Below are positions 1 through 13,332 of a stretch of DNA of 64,000 nucleotides, in pieces. The stretch is from Corydoras sp. C115 (taxonomy: Eukaryota; Chordata; Actinopteri; Siluriformes; Callichthyidae): contig JAFMOC010000190.1 of NCBI GenBank assembly GCA_019802505.1, forward strand, positions 252,501 through 316,500, read 5' to 3'. The notes beneath the pieces are model-generated. The model had not been told where the DNA came from. It did not search any database and saw only the letters and a program-made list of their open reading frames with translations. The stretch's first letter is position 1. Each line of letters starts with the position of its first letter. The translations under genes were made by a program, and so were the position numbers.

Positions 1-281
1 TTAAATAAGATGCTTCCTCAGCATCACTGTCACTACTGCACACGACAAACACACAGTCCAGATTCGTCCCAGATGCATCCAGACCACTTGGGTAGGAAAA
101 TGCTAAGGTCACTCGCGGATACGGTGTGTAGGATCAAAAGCCGTCATTCATTACGCATCATAGTGCAGACTGTTTTAGAAAAGCAATGCGAGAAACTGGT
201 TTAAACTGGATAATTTATAGGATGAAGTTGTTAGAGTGGTGCAAAAATCATGCTGTGTTACTATATGAATATATACTATAT

Positions 282-309
282 AGATGGATGGATGGATGGA
301 TGGATGGAT
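282..309. repeat. GGAT tetranucleotide repeat
   Basis: About seven GATG units. Confidence 0.9.
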
Positions 310-395
310 AAATGGTTAAGGATAATCGTATGTAATTGAAACCAGAGTTATCTTCTGTATCCTCACACATAAGTCAGGTGATTTTGCCAATCTGG

Positions 396-400
<5 letters not shown>

Positions 401-476
<76 letters not shown>
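401..476. repeat. TA microsatellite
   Basis: A pure TA run of about 75 bp; open frames across it are artefacts. Confidence 0.97.
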
Positions 477-477
<1 letters not shown>

Positions 478-720
478 CGGACTGCCTGTTGGTTGGTGTA
501 TGTGGGCGTGTGAAGGTTCCTGCGTGTGTGTGTGTGCTGTCTTGTACCTTTGTGCAAGCGTGTGCGTGTGTGCATGCGTCGGTGCGTGTGCGAGTGTGTG
601 TGCACTGGAGTGAGCAGTTCGGGTGGCAGGCGGGAGGCGCTGTGCCTTGCGCTGCCTTGCTGATGTCAGCAAGTGCAATCTGTTACTCAGGTCGGCCTCA
701 GCCGGTACGGAGAAAAGCGC

Positions 721-744
721 GGGGGGGGGGGGGGGGGGGGGGGG
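721..744. repeat. poly-G tract
   Basis: 24 consecutive G after GCGC; could form a quadruplex and is prone to length error. Confidence 0.95.
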
Positions 745-1759
745 AGGCTGCATCCACCATTTCCTTTCCCTATCTTTTTACCCAGGGGCTTTACGAGTAA
801 TATTTAGAAAAGGTCCTATATTCTCTCATGCACTTTCCTGAACCTGCATTATATATATTTTTGGATACGCTGCAGGGTTTTAATTGTCTTTATTGTAATG
901 CTGCATACATGTCTAAAGGCTCATCTTTACATGCCAAAATTTAATTAAAACTTAATGCAGATTTTTAGCATGTAATGAACGTTACTATATGAACGTTACT
1001 AACCACCTGACTAAATGAATCAATATAAAATGACATTGTGCTGCATAATGTGTTCTATTAAAAAAGGGTGAGCTTTGAAACAACATTCACTAATTGATTG
1101 TGTAGGAATGGCAGCAATCACATATGCTAATTTGTGATGCACGGTGAAACAGTGTCTTAAGTAAGGGCAGACCATTTTTTAGTGGGAATGTGCTTGGTTT
1201 GTGGGCTAGATCTGTCTTCAAAAATACAAACCTTTAACTTCACAATAATTATAGCACAAGAAATTAACATATCACAGATGACTAAATCTGTAATATAGAT
1301 TTGTTTTGTTTTAGTATTTTATAAAAAAAATTGACACACTTTCTGTAAACACATTTGTAGGCCACTCCCTCAGAACCATATTACAGGCTGACTATACATG
1401 CCAAAATCTTTGCTTGTGTAAGCAGGGGGTAATTAATAAGCAAAAAAATTATCCTCTTATTTATTTGCTTTGAGTATGCATATAGAACTGGAAACACTAT
1501 TTAAGGTTTGCAGAATATCAACTGTATTTTGTACATGTTTAAAAAACATGGTTTTGCACATTTCATCATATTAGTGGTTTATATTGCTTTGCCTATGGTA
1601 TAAAGAAAAGTCTCCATACGTGAATTTAAGTGATGATTGAAAATATTAGCATTTTAAACCGTTTTTTTCTGTATTAAAGTATTATAACTATTATTTTATT
1701 CTGTCAGGTCAACAGCGCTGTCATACAATTACCAGCGCTGTTTTTGAACACTTGATGCA

Positions 1760-1985
1760 CTACATTTACGTTACATTACATTTAGTCATTTAGCAGGTGC
1801 TTTTATCCAAAGCGACTTACAAATGAGAGAACAACATAAGGCAGTAGTTAAGCAAAAACCAGCAATATTATAGTATATACAAACCTTATCATTATTCAAT
1901 CAATATTTTTTCAATTATTTAATTTTTTTCATAGCAAGTGCGTGTGGAAGGGATGTTTTTTTAAGGCAAGATTCAGGAAATTGTG
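1760..1985 (-). mobile_element. L2-clade LINE 3' UTR fragment, reversed
   Basis: The left edge is ACATTTAGTCATTTAGCAGG followed by CTTTTATCCAAAGCGACTTA, the reverse of the fish L2 3' tail. The next 170 bp match the layout of 58098-58290. Confidence 0.7.
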
Positions 1986-2061
1986 ACTCTCACCACAGCC
2001 ATTGGGTGTCATTGGGTTTCATTTCATGGGTCAAACAAAACATGGACAGTGTAGTAAATAG

Positions 2062-2443
2062 TTCATTCATTCATTCATTCATTCATTATCTTCCACTTTA
2101 TCCTATTTTAAGGTCGCAGGGGGGTGGGGTTCCCCATGCCCATCCAGGAGGGAACGTTTCAGGCGCTGGGCAGATACACCCAGGACAGGATGTCAATCCA
2201 TCGCTGGGCACACACTCACTCACACAGACACACTCTATATGGGGCAATTTGGAGAACTCAATTGACTTGATCCATGTTTTTTTGGACTGTGGGAGGAAAC
2301 CGGAGAACCCGGAGGAAACCCACGCGGACACGGGGACAACATGGAAACTCCACCCAGATGTGGATTCGAACCGGGAATCCCTGAGAGTGAGAGAGAGAGC
2401 CCTGAGAGTCGAACGTGCTAACCACTAAGCCACCGTGCCGCCC
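2062..2443 (-). mobile_element. GGCGGCACGG-type tRNA-SINE, full length
   Basis: Read on the minus strand it starts GGCGGCACGGTGGCTTAGTG (A-box-like), has a B-box-like GGTTCGAATCC, a long conserved body and ends in a GAATGA tail. It is flanked by a perfect 12-bp duplication TGTAGTAAATAG (2050-2061 and 2444-2455), which proves retrotransposition. Confidence 0.88.
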
Positions 2444-3803
2444 TGTAGTAAATAGTGTTTTATAATATTTATTTATTATATACCAATTGTAATTAATTAT
2501 TTTTAAACATTTGTAAATGCTTAAATAGATTAAAATATATTAAAATTCACACTGGTCACATTAAATAATACAAAGTATTAAATATATAAACTGTGTAGAA
2601 ATATAAATATTTAAAATGAACCACGTAAATGAATCTTCAAAAACAAGGAATTTCCCTTTTTATATTTGTAAAATTGGTGTTCATGTTTTGAAAACTTAAT
2701 TTAAAAAATGCCAAATTAAATAAATGGATGAGTAATTGCATTCTGAAAGGTAGCCAGTAATACATGCAAGCTCTTAGTAATTGATAGCCTAAATTTTTGT
2801 AGTAGTTCTGGAATAAATTACATTGTTGATATTTTTTCCATATTAGTAATACCGTGTGCATGCTACAAATAGTTTGTTCGATGCAATGCTTTGACATATT
2901 ACAATCCTATACATCTGGGACCACAATAAAGAGAATGACTGGAGGGTGGCAGCAGCACATGTGATGAGTGCTCTCAGTCACAGAACTGGCTATCCGTTAA
3001 GCCCAGCAGCTTCATCATTCTAATAGATTTCTGAAAAATGGCACCTTCACTAGATGGCCCCTATGCAGCTACCTATATTGCCTATGCATATATATTTCCC
3101 TGACAATTACTGTGTGCAACATTTTTATTTACTGATTTACTGCATACAACTTTCCGTGTTTGATTACCACTGAACAGATATTATTGAGTTGACGATAGAC
3201 CATTCTAAACACATCCATGAAACTGACATGGTTGTAACAAGGTAGTATGTGCTGTGTTCTACAATGCATTCAAGATGCAGTAACATTATTTTACCTCTGA
3301 ATTTACAGCATGAAATACTGTAAGATTTCAAATACAGGAAGTATGCAGTATGTCTACAGATAAGAATGGCTGATCTCATTTTATCTGCCCTAAATTACTA
3401 CTAGTCCTTTATTTCCTGTTTTGAATAATGAAGTATAAGCAGCAAATGATATATATATTGTGGTTTATTTAATGTATTCTTAATACTACTAAAGTGTTTT
3501 TTCCATATATACACTGGCTAACAGAAAAAAAAAATACATCATATAAACCATGTAAGCGAATATAAAAATGTAAATAATTACGTTTACCAAAATATTCTGA
3601 CGCTCACTGTTTCCTGTGAGTCAGAAATGTTCGCACTAAAATAAGATGCTCTGTTCTAAAGAATTCTTTGTGAAAATGTAATTTCTTGAGTGATTATGAT
3701 TGCTGATTTCTCCCTGACTTGTCTTCTGAGTAAAAAACAGTGTTGGCTGTTTTGAGTGGTTAGAGATGGCTAATTCACTTAAAACCCTCCCAGTGGTGTG
3801 TTT

Positions 3804-3850
<47 letters not shown>
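3804..3850. repeat. GT microsatellite
   Basis: An uninterrupted TG run with a broken continuation to about 3868. Confidence 0.95.
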
Positions 3851-3854
<4 letters not shown>

Positions 3855-4016
3855 TGTGTCTGTATGTGTGGCAGTGATCCAACGTAATCAATATTCTACA
3901 AAGCCCTATAATAGACTTTTAACATTGGTTATGGGTTAACTCACAGATCTTTTATTTAGATCATTATAAACATCTCTTGCCATAAATACTACTTATGTTT
4001 CAGACTCTGCTCTCGT

Positions 4017-4019
<3 letters not shown>

Positions 4020-4085
<66 letters not shown>
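4020..4085. repeat. CA microsatellite
   Basis: An uninterrupted CA run of about 65 bp. Confidence 0.95.
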
Positions 4086-4091
<6 letters not shown>

Positions 4092-4644
4092 ACCCAGACA
4101 CACACACATTTATATTACTCTTAGAATTATAAGAATAAATACTAACACTTTATACAGTAAAAAATACCAACTTTCCAGTCTCTCTGGCCCAGGGACAAGT
4201 AGTCATTATTGCAAAAAGTGTATAATACAAACAAGTAGTCAAAAAAATGCTCTGTTACCTCTCTTATGCCTTTAAAAGCACGATTAATTGCAAATGTTTT
4301 GACCTAGGTTAAACGATTAAAAATGATTTTCATTACAACCCACTCATTATAGATTATGTTGAAGAATATCTGAACCTAAATGAACTCTGTAAAACCCCCT
4401 TTTGCTGTTATAAAAAAAAGGTTAAGATGTAGAATTATAAATTACAATGAAACTAGACAGTTCTGTTTTGGTCCTGTGTTATCAGAACTTAGCCTTCAGG
4501 GGCGAGTTGCTGATAGCGAAACCTCCCCCAGAAGAACCTGTGCTACAGAGTCTTGATACCTATAACTGTTCCAAGGACAAATACTGTGTCGCTGTGACAT
4601 CTGCAAACTGAACACACAGACTCTCCCCTCCCACCACTTTACGC

Positions 4645-4830
4645 CTCAGTTCAAGTTCAAGTAATTTATTTATATAGAGCTTTTTACAACAGTACATTGT
4701 CACAAAGCAGCTTTACAGAGTTAAAAGCCTTTAAACCGTCAAAGAGCAAACTGAGGTGACAGTGGCAAGAAAAAACTCCCTGTTATGAGCCTCCAAGGCT
4801 TTATTCTCTCAGTCTGGCATGTTGGACCTA
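4645..4830. repeat. Interspersed fish repeat of unassigned class
   Basis: The block CAAGTTCAAGTAATTTATTT, then ATATAGAGCTTTTTACAACA, CAAAGCAGCTTTACAG and AAGAAAAAACTCCCTG, which I recognise as a repeat common in fish genomes. A short stretch of its reverse (GCGCTATATAAATATTACTT, then TTGAACTTGAACTT) is at about 18930-18965. I cannot assign the class with confidence. Confidence 0.5.
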
Positions 4831-5074
4831 AGCGCCTTTAAGAGGCAGCCGGTCCAAAAAAAGCGTGAGAATGTCTGTCTATATGTTGTTATATATGTGC
4901 TTTGCTTTAGGTGCTTTTTTGGGTTCCAAAACTGTGCTCCCTTAGGATCATAGTTTGGGGCTGGTTTTTTTTTATCACCTGTCTTTTAATTTTCCAATGT
5001 ATTAGATCTGATCACATCTGATCGCTCTAACTTTTTGAATTACCCTATTGTGGAATTAATATAAAGTATATATA

Positions 5075-5082
<8 letters not shown>

Positions 5083-5142
<60 letters not shown>
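5083..5142. repeat. TA microsatellite
   Basis: A TA run bracketed by ACTGTATATA on both sides. Confidence 0.95.
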
Positions 5143-5164
5143 TGTATATATATATTAAAGTATA

Positions 5165-5890
5165 TAAATCAATCAATCTCAATTGGCGCCCTGTAGCTGC
5201 TTGCATTCAGTATAAGGCACTGACTCTGGCCTACAGGAACATTTCCGAATCTGCCCTTTTTACCATCACTCTATATTTTACACAATATTTTAAATTACAC
5301 TCCAACTCATTTACTTCGCTCTATTGATGAATGTCGACTGGTGATTCCACCTAACCGTGGTGCTAATTCTGGCTCTGTAGCATTCACCACTGAAAAATGG
5401 TGGAACAATTTTCCAACTCTCAAATTTTCAACTCTCTCCATAAGGCAGAGTCTCTTGGCATCTTTAAGAAACAACTGAAAACACATATCTTTCACAAATA
5501 CCTGATGTAAAAAAAGGGGGTGGAATGGAGTTGGGTATGCAGGACAGGATAATGATCAGGTTTGATAATTCTACAGTGAAGCTGTTTTTTCCATAACTAC
5601 TTATTTGTGTTGTTCTCATTTCTATGTTGCTTTGAGTAAAAGTGTCTGCTAAATTACTAAATGTAAATGTGAAAAATAATATTTTATAGGCTTTGAAGAA
5701 TCACAAATCTTGGTATAATAAAGGCTATGAGAGAACAAAACAAGTCAACATTAGCCAGATTGATAATGATGAGGTTTGATTATACTACAGTGTTGCTGGT
5801 TTTTCCTTAACTGTTGACTTCTGTTGTTCTCTCATTGGTAAGTCGCTTTGAATAAAAGGATCCGCAAAATGACTGAATGTTAATGTATAT
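5165..5890 (+). mobile_element. L2-clade LINE 3' fragments
   Basis: 5165-5672 corresponds to the C-terminal coding end (complementary in style to 17830-18050) plus 3' UTR ending TTTGAGTAAAAGTGTCTGCT. 5745-5890 is a second copy of the 3' UTR ending AAGTCGCTTTGAATAAAAGG. Both are 5'-truncated, as expected of LINE copies. Confidence 0.75.
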
Positions 5891-8355
5891 CTTGTTAATG
5901 TAAGTTTTTATTTTTAGATACAGATAATGATGACTAGTGACAGTAGTATGATGGTTATACCATGTTACTCAGACAGGCCTGCGACTATCAATCCCTGCTT
6001 CAAAAGATTAAAAAAGAAAAGGATAATATGGACTATGATTTAGGGGGGATTTAATTGACTGCACAAAGGCACATACTGAAAATGTCTTAAATGATGTATT
6101 TGGTAAATAAGGATTCTTCTTTAAACACAATGGAAAAGGGCTGAACCATTTGGGCATTCATTAATTTCAGAAGCTGTGATGTGCCTCTAAAGGTTTTTTG
6201 AAGTGACAGCTAGAAACCACTCACTTAATCATCCCATCTACATATCAGAGAAAAGCTCTAACCTAACAGACTACTGAAGGTTGTGTACAGAATAAAGCAT
6301 TATATGTAGTGTTGAAACAAATAAAGGAACAAAGCTGGCCTAAGAGGCCAAAATTAGCAAAAAGGAAAAGAAAGCAGTAAGGAAACACCAGAGGGAGACA
6401 GTAGTTGTCTGTGATCTGACTTTGCATTGCGCTTTAAGTTTTGGAACACCTTTGATCTGCATCTATTTTCAGAATTTGAATTTGAACTATTTTATTAGAT
6501 TTATCCTTTAATCTTTTTTAAAAGTGTGGTCAGAGCTTTATTAAGAGTATTTAAATGATTGAAGCCTAGCTACTGGGTAGTAAAGAATTTATTAACTTCT
6601 TAGATAGCTTGTAAATGTTAGATAAACAAACATAAATAATAATTGAACATTAATGGTCAATTTACTGGCCCAGTTTCAGTGTGTTAATGCATTTTACACA
6701 TTTTTTGCTATTTTGATGATAAAGCAATTAAAGAGCTTAACATAGATGAAAATAAAATAAAACAGTGTTTTTGTGAGTGATCCAAATTAAAAACTGCATC
6801 ACAACAAAGACACCTAATAAAAGATAGAAATGTTCTGAACAGCACTGTAAAGGTACTGATTGTCCAGGTATCATCTTAGGTGTGACTTAATGTTTTTAAA
6901 TTTAGTATGCCTTAAATGTGTTCTTTTCCCAGAAGGATTATCAGTTAACATAACCAACAAAAATAAATGTAACAATTTTTTTACACAGCACCCAACTTAC
7001 CACAGCTAGTAAAGCATTAATTATTTAAACAGTAGTTTGTTGGGTTGATAAGATATAGCATTATTATAAAAGTTTATAATGGGATAGTTAGCAATTGAGA
7101 TTATAAATCTTTTAGTTAAACCTGTTTATTTTGTTAAATTAATAAACCACTGTGTTGTGTCTTTTGTTTTCGTGTTTTCAACCTCAAATATCAGGTAGTG
7201 AAAATTGTTAGCCTTGCTTGAATGTTTAGCTTTGCACTAGATATATAGCTTTGCTAGACTCATTTATAGCTCAAAACTGAAGAAGCAGACTTCACACAGT
7301 TGACGTGTCCTGGCTGGTCTACAACAGCTGTTGTACAGGAACATTATGTAATTTCCATATTTGGAAAACATATCACTTCAGAGATACCAATGCTGTGAAT
7401 ATTTACAAAGCTGTCGTTTAAGGCATTGAAAAACTGTTGTGGAGTTAGAATATTCACAATTATATAACAGGATATGTTAGAGCTCTTATGGCCATGGTGG
7501 GCAAAATAGATCTACAGCTTTTTCAAGTAAAAAACTGCTTTTGTAAATTACAATTGTTTATTGTGATATAACAACTGACAGGCTAATTTAGTTTTAATTT
7601 AGATTTAGATTAAATTACTTGATAAAATAGCACCATTGATCATGTCATCATGGTTATTCTAGGCATGGTGTTCTTTTTTGAACATAGAAAACACATATAT
7701 TTAGGCTATCCAATTTATTGTAAGCTAAGCATTTTAGGGGTTTGAATTTTTTTTTTTAATAAATTGACCCAAATTTACAATTTACTACTTAATTTAGGTA
7801 CACCTTGACAGTGAATTATTGGACCACTTTTCGTCTTCAAAACTGCCTATTCTTTGTAGCATACTTTGCTAGCATGAAAATACTAGCATGAAATTCCCAG
7901 TAGATAAGCAGTTTTTACAATACACAGACCAGCCCATCTGACACCAACAAGCATACTACATTTTAAGTGACCTTTCTTCCCTATTATGGTGCGCAGTTTA
8001 CACTTCAGAAAGTGCAAGAAAGTGACGGTCTCTACATGTCTAAATGGATTAAGTTGCAGCTGTGTGATTGGCTGCTTAGATATTTGTGTTTACAAACAGC
8101 TGAACAGGTGTACCTAAGTAACCAGTGAGTGTATGGTTGAGTTTTATATAAAACATTTAAATCCTTTAAAAATTTTATTTGTGTGCAAACAAACATGTAG
8201 AAGAGTTTCAGTTTTGGTATGTAACATTCTTTTATATTTTTACATTCTAACCCTTTGGCTTTTTATTTGTTACGTATTGTCATTCATCTGGTCAGTTAGG
8301 ATATGCCTATAATGTATTAGTTAAAAAAACAAAAAAACAAATTTAATGTAATAGA

Positions 8356-8356
<1 letters not shown>

Positions 8357-8446
<90 letters not shown>
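8357..8446. repeat. TA microsatellite
   Basis: A TA run with one CA interruption near 8431, abutting a SINE tail and followed by a G-run (8492-8510). Confidence 0.95.
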
Positions 8447-8447
<1 letters not shown>

Positions 8448-8523
8448 CTCCATCCATCCATTATCTTCTGCTTTATCCTCTATCAGGGTCGTGGGGGGGG
8501 GGGGGGGGGGGTTCCCCATGCCC
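8448..8523 (-). mobile_element. GGCGGCACGG-type SINE, tail fragment
   Basis: Only the 3' end of the family (TTATCTTCTGCTTTATCCTC and a following G-run to CCCATGCCC, read in reverse). It abuts a long TA repeat. Confidence 0.75.
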
Positions 8524-9544
8524 ACCATCATGCTTGCCTCTTATCATGCCATAATATGCATCAGAATATTGGCACATATCTGCTTCTGACTCACCATCTT
8601 GCCTCTTTCGTTCCGCTCAAGTCTCCTGTACTGTAGGCCTTTTTTGTAAGCCGGTCTAAAAATAGCAGACTGACAGAGCAGTTCTTGATGACATCTTCTA
8701 ATTTCCGCTTGTATTTCTGTTTTATATTTTAATACAACCTAGTTAAATAAGCAGAGGCTAAAGAAATAGGAAGTTTCCTTAAAAACGCTTGTGGCATAAA
8801 TAAACAAAACCACAACCAAAAAGATTATATTACATTAACTAATTCAACAAGACAAAAAAGGAGACTAATAATAGTAATAATATTAGCATTTGAATGTAAT
8901 TCTATTTATTATATAGTACAAGCAGTTACAAAGTATATACTAAGGTATGTGGACACAATGTTCTTTGGTTTATAGTACATGTAAAAATCTAATACATCTG
9001 CTGTGTTTAATCTATTAATACCAGTGCAACACATACAAATACACTATTGTCATAATACCTGCTTGTATATCAGAAATGAAAATGAGATAATGAAAAATCA
9101 GTGTAGATACCTAATATCTAATAATGTGGCCTTTTAGTGTATAAGCTTATTGATGCACATTTTTACCGTGTTATTATTACATTATATTACTCATTACAGT
9201 AATGCAAAGAAAATGTAATTATTTAGCAGCAATTGAATGTTTCTCAGAATGACTCATTGTCACTCTTTGTACTGAGTATGAGCAGATTAAAAAATTCACC
9301 ACTAATACAACCTTAAAAAGCTTGATTAATTACACCTACAGCAGCATATTACTGATCATTGGCAGAATTGTTATAAATATAAAGTAAAGCATTTTTTACT
9401 AAAAAACATGTCCAAAAATGTATTCTGTTTTATCTGGCTGTTAATCTGTAGATACCAATATAATTTTTATAGGCTATAGAATGAAATGAAGAGACAAAAT
9501 GATGAATTATATCATTTAGGATACAGAAATACTTTTGTAGTTCA

Positions 9545-9584
9545 TTATATACAGTATATACAGTATATATATACAGTATATACA

Positions 9585-9651
<67 letters not shown>

Positions 9652-9684
9652 CATATACATACATACATACATACAGTATATACA

Positions 9685-9774
<90 letters not shown>
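9545..9774. repeat. Compound TA/CATA/GT microsatellite
   Basis: Two long TA runs (about 9584-9646 and 9700-9774) separated by CATA units and a short GT run; TACAGTATA units precede it. Confidence 0.95.
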
Positions 9775-9780
<6 letters not shown>

Positions 9781-10450
9781 ATGCATGTCAGCAGGTGACT
9801 GCTGTTAGTCACCAGATGCGTGATAAAAAATTGGTTATATATATATATTTATACATAACCAATTTTTCACCACCCACCCAGATGAATTTCATCTTTATTT
9901 TCATCTACATGCATTGGTCAGCTTTTAATGTATTGTAATAATAGGGCAATACGATGATAGCTTAGCTAGAATTTCATGCCTTACAGGATCTAGACCGTGT
10001 GCTTGTTATAGCATAATAACAGTATTTAATTAATAGAGTGGGGATTTTGTTCAGTTATACAGTTATGGAAACTGTACTATACATATAAAAACTGTACTAG
10101 TCTCTGTACTAGTCTCAACGTTTAATTTGTTATTTTAAGTGCAGGGTCTTATGATTGCAAGTGAAGGTGATAAAGCCTTTGGTTAGAAAACATTAAGTGT
10201 GTTGAGGAGGAGGAGTAGAGCAGGGGGCAGATGTTAACTGGTGACCCTGGAGAGCATTTTTAATCCATTGAGTAAAAACATGTGCCAGCTGAGCTCACCT
10301 TCTGTACCAGAGTAACACAGGCATAAATATACACACTTCCCAGCCACCTTATTAAAAATACCTCATTGTTTATCAATTCAATCTAAATGCACTTCGTAGT
10401 TTACATGTAGAGATTCTACTCCACCAGTATATCTGCAAACATTCTACATA

Positions 10451-11474
10451 CAGTTGAGGTATTATTAGCCCCCCTATGAAATTTTAAGTCTCCTCAAGAT
10501 TCTGGCAAGATCCTTTTTAGCAGAGCAAGGCAGTTCTAACAGAGCATTTCTGAACATAAATTTTTTCATTAGAAGGACAAAAATATTTATATTTCAGCAC
10601 CAAAACATTTTTATGTAAAAATAAACTAAAATGACCAGGGACATTATTATTAGCCCCCTTTAAGAAATTAACATTTATTAAGTCATCACACAAGCCACTT
10701 TTGTGCAGTAATGTGCTTTACCTTCACAAGTGATGTGCATAAAGGTGATCAGGTGAAACAGATGATTGCACTCAATTAAGTTAAGTTAATTAATTAATTT
10801 AAGTTAAAACATGGTATAAAAGCCTCATTATGGAGCTGGCAGTTGAAGAAGCAGCATGCCAAAAACAAAGGAAATCAGTTTGGACCTGAGAAAAAGAATT
10901 ATTGACGCATACAAAGCAGGAGAGGGATATACTAAGATATCTAAGCGTTTCCAAGTGTCAAGAACTGGAGTGAGAGGCATCATTCAGAGATTCAAAGACA
11001 GCAACACAGTGCAGAACAAGCCTGGCAGAGGTAGAAAGAGAAAGATTTTAGAGAGACTGGAAAGAATACTAGTGAGAAATGTGTCTAGAGACCCCAGATT
11101 AACTTCCAAGGCACTGGCAAATGACTTGGCCACATCAGGAATCATAGTCTCTAAGAAGACCATCACTAGAGCTCTGCACAGGAATGACTTGTTGTAATGA
11201 CTGTTGTGAGAGACTTGTTGTAAACTACAACAAACGTCTGCAGGCAGTAATCAAGCAAAAAGGATAGACAATTGACTATTAGGATGTGGGGGGGCTAATA
11301 ATTTTGACCCTGATAGTTTTTGTGTTTTGTGTAATATCTTCATTTCTGAGTGGAATATAATATAGTGTAAGCATCCAAAATAAAACTACGATGTCTAATG
11401 GTTAATATCTCTTGGAAAATCCTTAGAAAACAAGGACTATTTTGTAAGGGGGCTAATAATATCGTCCTCAACTG
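10451..11474 (+). mobile_element. Internally deleted Tc1-like element
   Basis: A 1,024-bp element bounded by TA (10449-10450 and 11475-11476) with inverted ends starting CAGTTGAGG and carrying TATTAGCCCCC. The inner motif TTATTAGCCCCC recurs at about 10645, with GGGGCTAATAATTTTGACC at about 11290, again an IR/DR layout. It keeps the transposase N-terminus and the extreme C-terminus (a YNKRLQAVIKQ-like stretch after 11220) but lacks the whole catalytic domain. It looks like a deletion derivative that could only move using another element's transposase. Confidence 0.9.
10856..11197 (+). pseudogene. Tc1-like transposase, DNA-binding half only
   Basis: An open frame of 113 codons starting MPKTKEISLDLRKRIIDAYK, with two helix-turn-helix regions and a GRGRKRK hook, equivalent to the N-terminal DNA-binding part of Tc1 transposases. 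It stops at RALHRNDLL, just before the catalytic domain would begin. No D, D or E catalytic residue remains. If translated, such a protein could bind transposon ends without cutting, but nothing here shows that it is expressed. Confidence 0.85.
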
Positions 11475-12426
11475 TACCTTTTCTCTGTTTTCAGGACTAT
11501 GCACAAGACCATCAGCTGTGGATAATTCTCAGCCCTGTAGTAACATTAATGTAGTGTGTTAGTGTGTTGCACTGGTATAATGCTGCAGTGTTACTCTATA
11601 GATATAAATACTACTGGATTTTTTTTATAACACCCCATTCTCACTGCTAAACTTACACCAACAAAAATGTCTAGCCACTGGCATTCTGTAGGCATCATGA
11701 TTAGAGGTTGACTAACACAAACATTGCAGAAACAATAGAGCTAATGTAATGTAAATAAAAGTTTGTAAACCATTCACAATTAAACCTAAGCATTCAGGAT
11801 TTCAAACAATTCTAAAAAGTATATGAAAAATATCAAACAAATGAAACAAAAGTATCAGCATTTATTTATAAATTTTTTAATTTATTAATAAAAATGATAA
11901 ATTATTAAATTTTCTTGAGTGGCTATAAATATCTGATCTTTGCAACACATTAAGGAAAACGTAGTGCATCAAAGCATAAAAAAAGGAGATTTTCCTGAGA
12001 ACCTTGAAGTAACCTTGAAATCCATAAATTCACCTTTTGTTATTGTATACCAGTTACACAATATCCTGACATTTTCCTTAAGAATCCTTAACATTTCTTT
12101 GTTTTGTTTTCATTTAATCAATAATGGAAGGCTATCCTTGCCCAGATGTAGCAAAATAGGCCCAAATCATGATGATGCCACACTCATGTTTCACAAATGT
12201 TTTTTTTTAATGCCAGAATGCAACTGTTATTTTAGGGACTTTATTTTTATATTTTATTCTTCCACATTTTGTTAAGATTTGTCATAGATCCCTGTTTAAA
12301 TCTCACATATAGCTGATTGTCATCTTATAAAAACACCCGACTCTCCTTGAATTTACTATTCCTAAAGATTCACATATTTTGTCACTTTCAGATATGTGAT
12401 CATATCATTTTTCCTAATATATCAAT

Positions 12427-12867
12427 TAGGGGTGAGCTGCAATATTCGCTGATTCGACGATTCGATTCGGAGAACCGTAGTCGACTATGAACCTCATAGT
12501 CGAATGTACCATTTTGACCACATGGGGGTGCCCATGGCTGCTGCTAAGCATTAGTTTTTACATGAAATGTTTTTGTTTTCGTTATATATATAGCCTTTTT
12601 TCAAATAAAATCATCCTAATCATCCTAAAACTCATTGATCTGAGTGTTTTAGGTTTTTCCTTTGAAGTGGAAAAAAGTCCAGAACGGGGATCCCATTTAC
12701 GGTGCTCTAGAAAAACAAGTAAAATATAAAAAAAAAACTTTTTTAAAAACCACGCTTATAGCGCCATCTTGTGGTGAAATTTTAACTGATTCGACTACCA
12801 GTCGACTATAGGGAAAATCTGACAAATCAGATTCGACTATGAAAATCCTTAGTTGAAGACACCCCTA
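12427..12867 (+). mobile_element. hAT-type MITE
   Basis: A 441-bp element with ends TAGGGGTG and CACCCCTA flanked by a perfect 8-bp duplication ATATCAAT (12419-12426 and 12868-12875). It has several TAGTCGA(A/C)T motifs near both ends, which may be transposase sites, and no coding capacity. The open frame at 12487-12729 is not a gene. The target length and CAGGGGTG-like ends point to the hAT superfamily. Confidence 0.85.
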
Positions 12868-13095
12868 ATATCAATTACAAAGTTTAACATTTTTGTTTCA
12901 TTTGTTTAATTTGGTTCTCGTTTATGATTTCAAGAGACTTTCTCAAGACAAATGTCTAGATACTCTTTCCTGTTAAAACTTCGCATAAAGTAGATGAAAT
13001 TTGACTTTTGCATTCATATCAGGTGGTCAAACTGATCAAATTTTGTTCTTTAGATTAGCTAGTTTTCTATAGTTTACTCTAGCCACATACTTGAG

Positions 13096-13162
13096 GATTT
13101 TGTATAGTGGGATTTTGTATAGAGGATTTTGTAAAATTTGGATTTTGTATAGTGGACAAGGG

Positions 13163-13209
<47 letters not shown>

Positions 13210-13263
13210 ATCCAGATAGATTGATCGCTCGATAGATAGATAGATAGATACTGTGTGTGTATA

Positions 13264-13330
<67 letters not shown>
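13096..13330. repeat. Tandem GATTTTGTATAG units, CA and TA microsatellites
   Basis: About four imperfect GATTTTGTATAG units (13096-13156), then a CA run (13166-13206), GATA units (13232-13250) and a TA run (13261-13330). Confidence 0.9.

Positions 13331-13332
<2 letters not shown>

Noticed and set aside
336..841. Open frames of 70-154 codons on both strands around 336-841
   Set aside because: They are translations of TA, GT and poly-G tracts without any domain; the same applies to frames at 9430-9812, 13074-13349, 47619-47864, 53193-53423 and 61332-61620 outside exon 13.
12487..12729. 80-codon frame recurring at 37166-37459
   Set aside because: It lies wholly inside the two hAT-type MITE copies and has no domain.
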